From: Chloracidobacterium sp.
GTDB taxonomy: Bacteria > Acidobacteriota > Blastocatellia > Pyrinomonadales > Pyrinomonadaceae
Assembly: GCA_016720705.1 (NCBI GenBank)
Contig: JADKKB010000002.1
Span: 1-64,000 of the forward strand
Direction: 5' to 3'
DNA length: 64,000 bases
A program made the translations under genes and the position numbers. Positions within the stretch are counted from its first letter, which is position 1, and every line of letters starts with the position of its first letter. The notes under the pieces are model-generated. The model was not told the origin of the DNA, did not search any database, and was given only the letters and a program-made list of their open reading frames with translations. This document shows positions 18,178-26,934 of the stretch, piece by piece.

Positions 18178-20193
18178 ATGACAATAACCGAAATAGTTGA
18201 ACTGCTCAAAGCCACGGTTCGAGACGCGGCGAAAGCCGAATTTGGCATCGATCTGGATCAGATCGTCGTGGAGTTGCCGCCAAAAACGGAATTTGGCGAT
18301 TTTGCATTCCCTGCGGCGTTTGAGCTAGCAAAACAGATCAAGCAATCGACCGGCGAAAAGCAGAATCCGCGAAACATCGCTGAGTCGCTGCGTACAAAGC
18401 TCGATTCCGTCGATATTGTCTGTAATGTCCAGGTCGCCGGGGCCGGCTATCTCAATGTCTTCATCGATCGTAGCAAGTTTATCGCCGACAATCTCGGATC
18501 CGATCCGCTACCATCGACGGTCAAAGCCACGGACGAAAACTCCCCGAAGGTCTGCGTCGAACATACTTCGGTAAATCCGAATAAGGCCGCTCATATCGGC
18601 CACGTACGAAATTCGGTGATCGGCGACACGTTTCAACGCATACTGAAAGCAACCGGAAAACGTGTCGAAGTTCAGAATTACATCGACAACACAGGCGTCC
18701 AGGTGGCAGACGTGGTCGTCGGCTTTATCTACATCGAGAACCGCGATCTGGAGTCGATCAAGGCTCTTGACGCCGATCTGACTGCCGCGGGTAAGAGTTT
18801 TGATTACTATTGCTGGGACCTTTACGCCAAAGTCGGCCACGCATATCTAGCTGACGAAGACCTGAAAGCAAAACGTGCGGAAGTGCTTCACGCGGTAGAG
18901 GCGGGCGACAACGTAACCGCTGAACTCGCTGATTATGTCGCCACACGAAATGTGCGGTGCATTCTCGACACGATGGAACGACTTTCGATCCGCTACGACC
19001 TTTTGCCGCGTGAATCCGAGATATTGCACCTCCAATTTTGGGATAAGGCATTTGAGCAGATGAAAAAGCTCGGCGTGATCCACTTTGAAGCCGAGGGCAA
19101 ACACGCCGGTTGTTGGGTTATGCCGTGGGAATCGCACACCGCCAGCGACGATCATGAAGCCGACAAGATCCTCGTCCGTTCAAACGGCACCGTGACCTAC
19201 ACCGGCAAGGACATCGCCTATCAAATGTGGAAACTCGGTATCCTCGGGCTTGATTTCAACTATCGCAAGTTTCACACCTACTCAAACGGCCAGGAAGTAG
19301 CGATCACGACCGCGGACACGGGCGATGCAAGCATCGAAACGAAATTCGGCGGCGGCGAAACGATCTATAACGTCATCGACACTCGCCAATCGTATCCGCA
19401 AGAGGTCGTCAAGAAAGGTGTTGCCGCGATCTCGCCCGAGCGTGGCGAACAGGCAAGCGTTCATCTTGCGTATGAAATGGTTGCGCTCTCGCCCGCCGCG
19501 GCACAGGAACTTGGCTTTGTACTGTCTGACGAAGATCGCAAAAGGCCTTTCATCGAAATGAGCGGCCGCAAGGGTCTCGGCGTCAAGGCCGATGACCTGA
19601 TCGACCGTCTTGAAGCAAACGCCCTGGCCGAAGTCGAATCGCGTCATCCCGAACTGCCGTCAATTGAGAAAATTGAGATCGCCCATCAACTCGCGGTCGG
19701 GGCTTTGCGCTATTTTCTACTCAAATTCACTCGAAATACGGTCATCATCTTCGACTTTAAGGAAGCCCTGTCATTCGAGGGTGAAACGGGATGTTTCTGT
19801 CAATATTCGGCCGTTCGGGCCAATTCAATTTTCAGAAAGCTCGCGGATATCGGCGAGACTCTCGAAGATTGCCGCAAACGCCTAGTATCGGCCGACACGC
19901 TCGACGCAATTCTCGCGGCCGATCCGGCCAGCGATATCTGGTCGATGGCGATACTTGCCTCCCGGCTTGAGGAAACCGTAAATCAGGCGTCCGCCGCCAA
20001 CGAACCAGCGATACTTGCGAAATATACGTTTTCGCTCGCAAAGGCATTTAACCTCTTCTACCACAATCACAAGATCCTGATCGAGCCCGATCCGCTCAAA
20101 CGCGCCGTTCTCGTTGTCGTCGCCGATATGGCCCGAAGATCGCTGACCGCGGCGCTTGCCACGCTCGGCATCGAGGTGCCTGAGAAGATGTAG
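18178..20193 (+). CDS. argS: arginyl-tRNA synthetase
   Basis: About 671 residues from the ATG at 18178 (MTITEIVELLK). The in-frame ATG at 18133 would lie upstream of the likely transcript start. It charges tRNA-Arg. The N-terminal additional domain binds the tRNA D-loop. The class I HIGH motif is HIGH in NPNKAAHIGHVRNSVIGD. KMSKS is replaced by a degenerate loop (MSGRKGLGVKADDL), as is common in ArgS. The DALR anticodon-binding domain closes the protein. It is longer than the ~560-580 residues of the E. coli enzyme and belongs to the longer bacterial subgroup. The trp promoter starts right after its stop codon. Confidence 0.95.
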   Translation: MTITEIVELLKATVRDAAKAEFGIDLDQIVVELPPKTEFGDFAFPAAFELAKQIKQSTGEKQNPRNIAESLRTKLDSVDIVCNVQVAGAGYLNVFIDRSKFIADNLGSDPLPSTVKATDENSPKVCVEHTSVNPNKAAHIGHVRNSVIGDTFQRILKATGKRVEVQNYIDNTGVQVADVVVGFIYIENRDLESIKALDADLTAAGKSFDYYCWDLYAKVGHAYLADEDLKAKRAEVLHAVEAGDNVTAELADYVATRNVRCILDTMERLSIRYDLLPRESEILHLQFWDKAFEQMKKLGVIHFEAEGKHAGCWVMPWESHTASDDHEADKILVRSNGTVTYTGKDIAYQMWKLGILGLDFNYRKFHTYSNGQEVAITTADTGDASIETKFGGGETIYNVIDTRQSYPQEVVKKGVAAISPERGEQASVHLAYEMVALSPAAAQELGFVLSDEDRKRPFIEMSGRKGLGVKADDLIDRLEANALAEVESRHPELPSIEKIEIAHQLAVGALRYFLLKFTRNTVIIFDFKEALSFEGETGCFCQYSAVRANSIFRKLADIGETLEDCRKRLVSADTLDAILAADPASDIWSMAILASRLEETVNQASAANEPAILAKYTFSLAKAFNLFYHNHKILIEPDPLKRAVLVVVADMARRSLTAALATLGIEVPEKM

Positions 20194-20194
20194 G

Positions 20195-20223
20195 TTGACA
20201 GCCTGTTCGGTTTTCGTTCTAAT
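20195..20223 (+). promoter_or_regulatory. putative trp operon promoter
   Basis: A perfect TTGACA (20195-20200), a 17-nt spacer and TCTAAT (20218-20223, one mismatch to TATAAT). The -35 box begins 2 bp after the argS stop. The predicted start of transcription (about 20229-20231) is at or a few bases before the trp leader ATG at 20232. Confidence 0.7.
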
Positions 20224-20231
20224 AGATTTCA

Positions 20232-20315
20232 ATGTTTGAGACACGTATCAAAAGCAACGCGATTTCGGCCAAGTATTCTTGGTGGTGGTATAGCTCGGCG
20301 TTTTGCGGGTCTTGA
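20232..20315 (+). CDS. trpL: trp operon leader peptide with three consecutive Trp codons
   Basis: A 27-codon frame, MFETRIKSNAISAKYS then WWWYSSAFCGS, ending in TGA at 20313-20315. TGG codons are at 20280-20288. No Shine-Dalgarno sequence is visible, and the predicted transcript start almost coincides with the ATG, so translation may be leaderless. It precedes a rho-independent attenuator and trpE, the classic arrangement for ribosome-mediated attenuation: scarcity of charged tRNA-Trp stalls the ribosome and prevents the terminator from forming. It is too short for usual gene finders. Confidence 0.85.
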   Translation: MFETRIKSNAISAKYSWWWYSSAFCGS

Positions 20316-20383
20316 GCGACAGCATTCGCTCGACATTAGACATCGTTTGCGCCGCTTGAGTTGATCGCTCAGGCGGCGTTTTT
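20311..20383 (+). terminator. trp attenuator: terminator hairpin with candidate antiterminator
   Basis: The terminator is CGCCGCTTGAG (20350-20360) paired with CTCAGGCGGCG (20368-20378), 11 bp with one G-U, followed by TTTTT (20379-20383). A competing 9-bp pairing joins CTTGAGCGA (20311-20319) to TCGCTCAGG (20365-20373) and would break the terminator. A ribosome at the leader stop codon masks 20311-20319; one stalled at the Trp codons does not. A local hairpin 20314-20319 with 20326-20331 could also compete. Confidence 0.8.
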
Positions 20384-20520
20384 GATTGTGGAATTAACTC
20401 TTGGGACACAGAAATTGCAGCGAAAAGCAATTATTGTCCAATTATATTGATCGCCAATAGCGTCCGGCTTAGTCGAAAGTTTGATCTATCATTTCTACTA
20501 GCGAAGGCTAGTGGCAACTT

Positions 20521-21900
20521 ATGAAAACCATCGCAAATAGAACAAAGGTCATACCGGTCGTCGCGACGATGCCCGCCGATCTGCTGACGCCTTTGGCCGT
20601 ATATTTGAAACTTGCAGACGGAGCGGCAAATTCTTTTCTGCTTGAATCGGTCGAAGGCGGGCGCAACCTTGCACGATATTCCTTTATCGGTGCCGGTGCG
20701 AATCGTGTGATGACCGGCGAGGTGTTTGCCGAGCTAAGGGAGCATTTCGCGGAGTACTTCGCCGATCCCGACTCGGAACTTCCGCCATTTATCGGCGGGG
20801 CGATCGGCTATCTCGGATTCGAATGCTGCGAATGGTTCGAGCCGACGCTTACCAGCGATCGAGAGAAGGACGCGGCGATGATGATATACGACACAGTCGT
20901 CGCATTCGATCACGCAAAGCAGATCGTCAAGATCATCTCTTTGGACTTTGAGGGCGAACCGGCGACGGCTCAACAGCGGAACTCGGAGCTACGTGTCCGT
21001 CTGGAAGATCCGAGTTTGCCGAACTGGCCGCCCGTTTACGCAGGCCGTTCTGACGCTGATATTGTAACACCGACGTCCAATTGGGAACGCGAGGCGTTTG
21101 AAAACGCTGTCACCGAGATCAAAGAGCTGATCAACGCCGGCGAATGTTATCAGGCAGTGATGTCGCAATGCTTTTCGCGGCCGACATCGGCAAATGCCGT
21201 CGCGATCTATCGGGCGATCAGGTCGATCAACCCTTCGCCGTATATGTTTTTGCTCGATATGGGCCATAAACAGGTGATAGGAGCGTCGCCAGAGATGCTA
21301 GTGCGATGCGAGGATCGCAAACTCCAATATCGGCCGATCGCCGGCACTCGGCCGCGTGGCAGAACAACTGCCGAGGACGCCGTACTGGCCGACGAAATGC
21401 GTCGCGATGCGAAAGAGGTCGCCGAGCACCTTATGCTGGTCGATCTCGGCCGAAACGATCTTGGCCGCGTCGCGGAATTTGGGTCAGTGAAGGTCGATAC
21501 ATTGATGTCGGTCGAGAAATACTCGCACGTACAGCATCTGGTCAGTGCCCTTTCAGCGAATTTAAGAGATGGGCTTGATCGTTTTGACGCTCTCGCGGCC
21601 TGCTTCCCCGCCGGGACCGTTTCGGGTGCGCCGAAAGTACGTGCGATCGAGATCATTCGTAAACTCGAGCCGACATCTCGCGGTGTTTACGCGGGGGCGG
21701 TCGGTTACTTTGACTATGCGGGCAATATGGACACTTGCATCGCGATCCGCACTATGGTTTTAGAAAATGGCATCGCAAAGATCCAGGCCGGTGCCGGCAT
21801 CGTCGCCGATTCCGTTCCATCGTCGGAGTTTGACGAGACTGTCAACAAGGCAAAAGTCCTCCAGCGTGCCATCGATATCGCCGAGAGCGGTAAATTGTAA
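20521..21900 (+). CDS. trpE: anthranilate synthase component I
   Basis: 459 residues. It converts chorismate to anthranilate, the first committed step to tryptophan. The N-terminal region carries the LLES motif (SFLLESVEGGRN) that forms the tryptophan feedback site. The C-terminal chorismate-binding domain has the usual PIAGTRPRG, LVDLGRNDLGRV, FPAGTVSGAPKVRA and GAGIVADSVPSSEFDE motifs. No glutamine amidotransferase gene (trpG) follows; trpD starts 2 bp after the stop. The amidotransferase subunit must be encoded elsewhere, perhaps shared with folate synthesis (inference). Confidence 0.96.
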   Translation: MKTIANRTKVIPVVATMPADLLTPLAVYLKLADGAANSFLLESVEGGRNLARYSFIGAGANRVMTGEVFAELREHFAEYFADPDSELPPFIGGAIGYLGFECCEWFEPTLTSDREKDAAMMIYDTVVAFDHAKQIVKIISLDFEGEPATAQQRNSELRVRLEDPSLPNWPPVYAGRSDADIVTPTSNWEREAFENAVTEIKELINAGECYQAVMSQCFSRPTSANAVAIYRAIRSINPSPYMFLLDMGHKQVIGASPEMLVRCEDRKLQYRPIAGTRPRGRTTAEDAVLADEMRRDAKEVAEHLMLVDLGRNDLGRVAEFGSVKVDTLMSVEKYSHVQHLVSALSANLRDGLDRFDALAACFPAGTVSGAPKVRAIEIIRKLEPTSRGVYAGAVGYFDYAGNMDTCIAIRTMVLENGIAKIQAGAGIVADSVPSSEFDETVNKAKVLQRAIDIAESGKL

Positions 21901-21902
21901 TT

Positions 21903-22922
21903 ATGAGCGAGATATTAAAGCACTATACCAACGAATTTCGCTCCGGCCGGGACGTGTCGCCGTATGACGCCGAGGTAGTTTTTGACGAACTCGTCACAAG
22001 CATGAACGAAGACGGCCTCACCGGATTACTGGACGCGTGGTCGCGAAAGGGCACGACCGAGGATGAGCTTTTCCGCTTTGCATCGATAATGCGTGGACGA
22101 ATGAAGCCGCTCGAACACCAGAGTGCCGCTGTTACGGACATAGTCGGCACGGGCGGTAGTCGATCGAAAACGCTTAATGTGTCGACCGCGGCGGCGTTCG
22201 TGATCGCGGCCACCGGGACAACGGTCGCAAAGCACGGAAATCGTGCCGCAACATCATCGAGTGGCAGTGCCGACGTTCTGTCTTTGCTCGGTGTCAACGT
22301 CGACATCGAGATCGCCGCGACTCGCCGCGATCTTGATGCATACGGTCTATGCTTTATGTTCGCCCCGAGATTTCATTCGCTGTCGCCGATACTTGCTGCC
22401 GCTCGGCGGCGCGTCGAAAGGCCGACGATATTTAACAATGTCGGCCCACTATGCAATCCCGCATCGGCATCTCATCACGTGATCGGCGTCTGGGACGCGA
22501 GTTTGGTCCGAAAGACGGCACGTGTCCTCACGAGGTTCGGCACGGAACGCTCCTGGATCGTCTTCGGCACCGATGGCCTTGATGAAATATCTCTGAACGC
22601 ACCGACCAGCGTGGCTGAGGTCGACGGTAGCGGTATACGCGAATTTACCGTGACGCCTTCGGATTTCGGCATTAGTTCGGTCGCCGGTGACCTGCCGATG
22701 AACTGTACGGTCGAGCAAAGCGCAAAGATCATAGTGTCCGTTTTGTCGAACGAACTTATTGATCGTGACGCCGAAAAGCTCATACTTATTAACGCGGCGG
22801 CCGCGGTCTACGTCTCGGGAGGCTCCGATTCGCTCACTGATGCATATGAAATCGCCCGCGCGTGTATCCGCAACGGTTCGGCACTCAGCAAACTCCGTCA
22901 GATCTCTGAGGTAAGCCTATGA
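21903..22922 (+). CDS. trpD: anthranilate phosphoribosyltransferase
   Basis: 339 residues. It transfers phosphoribosyl from PRPP to anthranilate. The PRPP-binding DIVGTGG is present, as are KTLNVSTAAAFVIAATG and VAKHGNRAATSSSGSADVLS, and the later GPLCNPA. There is no fused TrpG domain. It is spaced 2 bp from trpE and overlaps trpC by four bases (ATGA at 22919-22922). Confidence 0.96.
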   Translation: MSEILKHYTNEFRSGRDVSPYDAEVVFDELVTSMNEDGLTGLLDAWSRKGTTEDELFRFASIMRGRMKPLEHQSAAVTDIVGTGGSRSKTLNVSTAAAFVIAATGTTVAKHGNRAATSSSGSADVLSLLGVNVDIEIAATRRDLDAYGLCFMFAPRFHSLSPILAAARRRVERPTIFNNVGPLCNPASASHHVIGVWDASLVRKTARVLTRFGTERSWIVFGTDGLDEISLNAPTSVAEVDGSGIREFTVTPSDFGISSVAGDLPMNCTVEQSAKIIVSVLSNELIDRDAEKLILINAAAAVYVSGGSDSLTDAYEIARACIRNGSALSKLRQISEVSL

Positions 22923-23707
22923 AGGGTACATTTCTCGATAAAGTAATAGAGGAATCGCGCAAGCGAGTTGCCGTCAGATCACGCGAGACCGATATGCGTA
23001 AGGTCAGAGGTGAAGCTGAGGTTATCCGAGGCAAGGCGGCACCACACGCATTTTATGCAGCGATCGCTCGGGCGGGCAGAATTAACATCATTGCGGAGTT
23101 CAAGCGTGCGTCGCCGTCGAAAGGAGTTATTAATGATCGGATCGGCGTTTGCGAGACCGTGCAAGCCTACGAACGCGGCGGTGCGGCAGCGATCTCGGTT
23201 TTGACCGAACCCGAGCATTTCAAGGGTTCACTCGACGACCTCGCCATCGCTCGTGCATCAGTCTCGCTACCTTTGCTCCGCAAGGATTTTTTAGTAGATG
23301 AATATCAGATCCACGAGGCAGCGATCTGTGGTGCTGATGCCGTCCTACTGATCGTCGCTGCACTTTCGGAGGTCGAACTTCAGCGTATGCTGGCTACGGC
23401 AGATGGACTCGGTATGGACGCGATCGTCGAGGTTCACACGGCAGAAGAATTAATGATGGCTAACAATGTCGGGGCGAAGATCGTGGGCGTCAATAATCGC
23501 GACCTTCAGACGCTGGCCGTATCACTCGACGTGGCGCGCAACTTGATCAAAGAACGGCCCGGCAACGCCCTGATGATCGCCGAAAGCGGTTTGTCATCGC
23601 GCTCCGAGATCGACGAACTTCGCAGTCTTGGCTACGACGGCTTTTTGATCGGCGAAACACTTATGCGATCCGGCGACCCCGCTGCCGCGTTGGAGGAGTT
23701 GGCGTGA
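22919..23707 (+). CDS. trpC: indole-3-glycerol phosphate synthase
   Basis: 262 residues, a single TIM barrel not fused to TrpF. Motifs are IIAEFKRASPSKG, ISVLTEPEHFKGS, LPLLRKDFLVDEYQI, IVGVNNRDLQTL and MIAESGLSS. It closes the indole ring with loss of CO2. Its stop overlaps the start of the membrane-TrpF fusion gene (GTGA at 23704-23707). Confidence 0.96.
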   Translation: MKGTFLDKVIEESRKRVAVRSRETDMRKVRGEAEVIRGKAAPHAFYAAIARAGRINIIAEFKRASPSKGVINDRIGVCETVQAYERGGAAAISVLTEPEHFKGSLDDLAIARASVSLPLLRKDFLVDEYQIHEAAICGADAVLLIVAALSEVELQRMLATADGLGMDAIVEVHTAEELMMANNVGAKIVGVNNRDLQTLAVSLDVARNLIKERPGNALMIAESGLSSRSEIDELRSLGYDGFLIGETLMRSGDPAAALEELA

Positions 23708-24858
23708 AAAAGCCGCATTTAAGATATAAGGATCAGACGCGTCGGGAGCGTACGTGGACGATACACTTCATTTCGGTTATGAAGTTCGTAAAAGCCGCGG
23801 TACTGGTCGCGATCGGCGTAAAACTGCTCACATTAGTCAATCGAGACGTGCACGAATGGGCGACGGATTTCGTTTCGCGTCACGGTATCGACGCTGCAAA
23901 TCGTTTTGTTGACGCGACTCTTGATAAACTTACCGGTTTCGGCAACAAACAGATCGCCACCTTCAGCACCGTTGCGTTCACATACTCCGGCCTTTTAATG
24001 ACCGAGGGCATTGGACTTTGGTTACAGAAACGGTGGGCTGAGTACTTGACCGCATTTGCGACCGCGTTGCTAATACCGATCGAGCTATACGAACTGTACG
24101 AGCGGTTCACCTGGGTGCGGATCGCGATACTTGGATTGAATGTCTTTATTGTTTGGTATCTCGTAACCCGTTTGAAGGACGAGAAAAAGGATTATGCCGC
24201 CGAGGCAACGGAGAACATTGACGCGTCAGGCACGAGGGTCAAGATCTGCGGCATTACAGACCTTTCGGATGCACTAAACGCATTGGAATGCGGTGCAGAT
24301 GCGATCGGATTCAATTTTTATAAGGGCAGCAAGCGATATATTTCGCCAAGCGACGCCGAGGCGATCGGCGAGAAGTTACCGTTGACGGCGGAAAAGATCG
24401 GCGTTTTTGTAAATGCAGATTGCGAGAAAATAGTCGAAATTCAGAAAATCGTACAACTTGACGCGATCCAGTTACACGGTGATGAGAGTCCCGAGTTTAT
24501 CGCCAAGCTACGAGCATTATCGGATGCCGCAATAATCAAAGCGTATAGGATCGGGTCCGACTTCGATCCGAACGATGTACTGGAGTTCAAGGCTGACGCG
24601 ATCTTGCTGGATGCGTATTCGGAAAGTGAACGCGGGGGCACCGGGAAAACGATCGATCTGGCAATAGCCAGGCGAATTGTCGAAATTGCGGATCGAGTTT
24701 ACCTCGCGGGTGGCCTCACCGCCGAGAACGTCTCCGACGCGATCCGGGCAGTTCAGCCATTTGCGGTCGATGTAGCGAGCGGTGTCGAATCAGCACCCGG
24801 GAAAAAGGATCATAAAAAGGTCGCGGCGTTTATCAATGCCGCCAAGGACGCACTATGA
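23704..24858 (+). CDS. trpF: membrane domain (DUF2127-like) fused to phosphoribosylanthranilate isomerase
   Basis: 384 residues, GTG start overlapping the trpC stop. Residues 1-160 are a small membrane protein with about four hydrophobic segments (VMKFVKAAVLVAIGVKLLTL, TYSGLLMTEGIGLWL, LTAFATALLIPIELYELYE, VRIAILGLNVFIVWYLVTRL), resembling DUF2127. A charged linker (KDEKKDYAAEATENIDAS) leads to a complete TrpF barrel from about 177: VKICGITD, GFNFYKGSKRYI, GVFVNAD, QLHGDES, YLAGGLTAENV and VDVASGVE. TrpF converts phosphoribosylanthranilate to CdRP. Overlapping starts and stops on both sides argue that the whole frame is translated as one protein, which would tether TrpF to the membrane. Confidence 0.9.
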   Translation: MKKPHLRYKDQTRRERTWTIHFISVMKFVKAAVLVAIGVKLLTLVNRDVHEWATDFVSRHGIDAANRFVDATLDKLTGFGNKQIATFSTVAFTYSGLLMTEGIGLWLQKRWAEYLTAFATALLIPIELYELYERFTWVRIAILGLNVFIVWYLVTRLKDEKKDYAAEATENIDASGTRVKICGITDLSDALNALECGADAIGFNFYKGSKRYISPSDAEAIGEKLPLTAEKIGVFVNADCEKIVEIQKIVQLDAIQLHGDESPEFIAKLRALSDAAIIKAYRIGSDFDPNDVLEFKADAILLDAYSESERGGTGKTIDLAIARRIVEIADRVYLAGGLTAENVSDAIRAVQPFAVDVASGVESAPGKKDHKKVAAFINAAKDAL

Positions 24859-26084
24859 ATCACGAGATGAATTACGAGCCAAATGAAAAGGGCTATTGGG
24901 GTGAATACGGCGGCCGATTTGTCCCCGAGACGCTGGTCGCCCCGCTAGATGAATTGGTCTCGGCGTATTACGGGATTCGCGACGACGCCGAATTCCAAGC
25001 TGAATTCATCGACCTGCTGAAAAATTATGTCGGCCGGCCGAGCCCTCTGTATTACGCAAAACGTCTGAGCGAAGAGCTCGGCGGTGCCAAGATATATCTC
25101 AAACGCGAAGACCTCAATCATACCGGTGCACACAAGATCAACAACTGCATCGGCCAGATCCTACTTGCCCGCAAGATGGGCAAACGCCGGATCATCGCCG
25201 AGACCGGTGCCGGACAGCACGGCGTCGCAACCGCTACCGTATGCGCGTTATTCGGCTTGGAATGCGTTGTCTATATGGGCACCGAAGATATGCGGCGGCA
25301 GGAAGTTAATGTATTTAGAATGCGATTGCTCGGGGCTGAGGTCCGCGCAGTCGATTCCGGCTCCTGCACGCTCAAAGACGCAATAAACGAAGCGTTACGC
25401 GATTGGGTCACCAATGTTGACACGACGTATTACCTGCTCGGGTCGGCCCTTGGCCCGCACCCGTACCCGCTGATGGTACGTGATTTTCAGAGCATAATCG
25501 GACGTGAAGCACGCCACCAGATAATCGAACAGGAAGGCCGACTGCCTGATCTACTGATGGCCTGTGTCGGCGGCGGATCCAATGCGATCGGGCTCTTTCA
25601 TCCGTTCCTAAAGGACGACGTGCGGATGATCGGTGTCGAGGCAGGCGGACGCGGGATATCGCTCGGTGATCACGCCGCGAGATTTATGACCGGCGGCAAG
25701 ATTGGCGTTCTTCAGGGTACCAAGAGCTATTTGTTGCAAAATGACGACGGGCAGATCGCATTGACGCACTCGGTGTCGGCAGGGCTTGATTACGCGTCGA
25801 TCGGACCGGAACACGCGTTCCTGCACGACGTAGGGCGAATAGAATACGTCTCTGCGTCCGATGCTGAAGCCCTTGCGGCGTTTAAGCGTTTGTCGGAAAC
25901 CGAAGGCATCATCCCCGCATTGGAATCGTCGCACGCGATCGCACACGCGATCAAGATCGCCCCCGGACTGAGTCAGGATCAGACTATGATCGTCAACCTA
26001 TCCGGCCGCGGCGACAAGGACATAAACACCGTGCAGGGCGAACTAAATAACGCGGAGAGTACCTCCGGCAAGGAGTGTGTTTAA
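24855..26084 (+). CDS. trpB: tryptophan synthase beta chain
   Basis: 409 residues, the TrpB1 type. It makes tryptophan from indole and serine with PLP. Motifs are GYWGEYGGRFVPETL, the PLP lysine in EDLNHTGAHKINN, AETGAGQHGVATA, GGGSNAIG and SGRGDKD near the end. The start overlaps the trpF stop (ATGA at 24855-24858). Confidence 0.97.
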   Translation: MNHEMNYEPNEKGYWGEYGGRFVPETLVAPLDELVSAYYGIRDDAEFQAEFIDLLKNYVGRPSPLYYAKRLSEELGGAKIYLKREDLNHTGAHKINNCIGQILLARKMGKRRIIAETGAGQHGVATATVCALFGLECVVYMGTEDMRRQEVNVFRMRLLGAEVRAVDSGSCTLKDAINEALRDWVTNVDTTYYLLGSALGPHPYPLMVRDFQSIIGREARHQIIEQEGRLPDLLMACVGGGSNAIGLFHPFLKDDVRMIGVEAGGRGISLGDHAARFMTGGKIGVLQGTKSYLLQNDDGQIALTHSVSAGLDYASIGPEHAFLHDVGRIEYVSASDAEALAAFKRLSETEGIIPALESSHAIAHAIKIAPGLSQDQTMIVNLSGRGDKDINTVQGELNNAESTSGKECV

Positions 26085-26087
26085 GAT

Positions 26088-26897
26088 ATGAGTCGCATTA
26101 CCGACAGATTGGTCGAGGCAAAGCATCGCGGCGGCGGCTTCATTCCGTTCGTCACGGCCGGTGATCCCGATTTCGCGACTTCCCTCGCAATTATTCAGAA
26201 ACTCGCCGAACTCGGCGCCGACGTTATCGAACTCGGCGTTCCGTTCAGTGACCCGATGGCCGACGGTCCGACGATACAGCGGTCATCCGAACGCTCGCTT
26301 AAGGGCGGGATGACGCTGGCAAAAGTTCTTACACTGGCTGCGGAGTTTCGAAAGCAGAGCGACGTTCCGCTCGTCCTATTTAGCTATTTCAACCCGATAA
26401 TGAATTACGGGCTTGAACGCTTTACGGTCGAGGCCGCCGAGTGCGGCGTCGATGGTGTTCTATTGACTGATGTCATTGAGGACGAGGCGGCGACTATCGC
26501 GACTCGATTTGACAGAGTCGGCATTGACCTTATATCACTCGTCGCTCCGACAACGACGGACGAAAGGCTCGAGGCCATCTGCGGGCGTGCTCGTGGATTT
26601 ATATATGCGGTGTCGCGGGCCGGAGTGACCGGTGCCCGGCAAGATATCAGCAATAGTGCCGAAGACTTGGTCAAACGAGTTCGGGCATTTACGGATCTGC
26701 CGATCGCCGTCGGATTCGGCATTTCGACACTCGGGCAGGTCGAAGAAGTATGTCGGTTCGCCGATTCAGCGGTGGTCGGGTCGGCAATAGTTGCCGAGAT
26801 CGAACGCTCCATCTCCGCGAACGACACTATCCCAATAGTCGACAGTTTCGTGCGTTCGATACTGCCGCAATTTGCAAAAACAGGTGCCGAAAACTAA
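26088..26897 (+). CDS. trpA: tryptophan synthase alpha chain
   Basis: 269 residues. It releases indole from indole-3-glycerol phosphate and channels it to TrpB. FIPFVTAGDPDFATS carries the N-terminal catalytic region. VIELGVPFSDPMADGP contains the catalytic Glu and Asp. GFIYAVSRAGVTGAR and AVGFGIST bind phosphate. It starts 3 bp after trpB. Confidence 0.96.
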   Translation: MSRITDRLVEAKHRGGGFIPFVTAGDPDFATSLAIIQKLAELGADVIELGVPFSDPMADGPTIQRSSERSLKGGMTLAKVLTLAAEFRKQSDVPLVLFSYFNPIMNYGLERFTVEAAECGVDGVLLTDVIEDEAATIATRFDRVGIDLISLVAPTTTDERLEAICGRARGFIYAVSRAGVTGARQDISNSAEDLVKRVRAFTDLPIAVGFGISTLGQVEEVCRFADSAVVGSAIVAEIERSISANDTIPIVDSFVRSILPQFAKTGAEN

Positions 26898-26934
26898 AGT
26901 TGTAGTTTTGCGGCCGTAACAGGTTGGTCAATAT

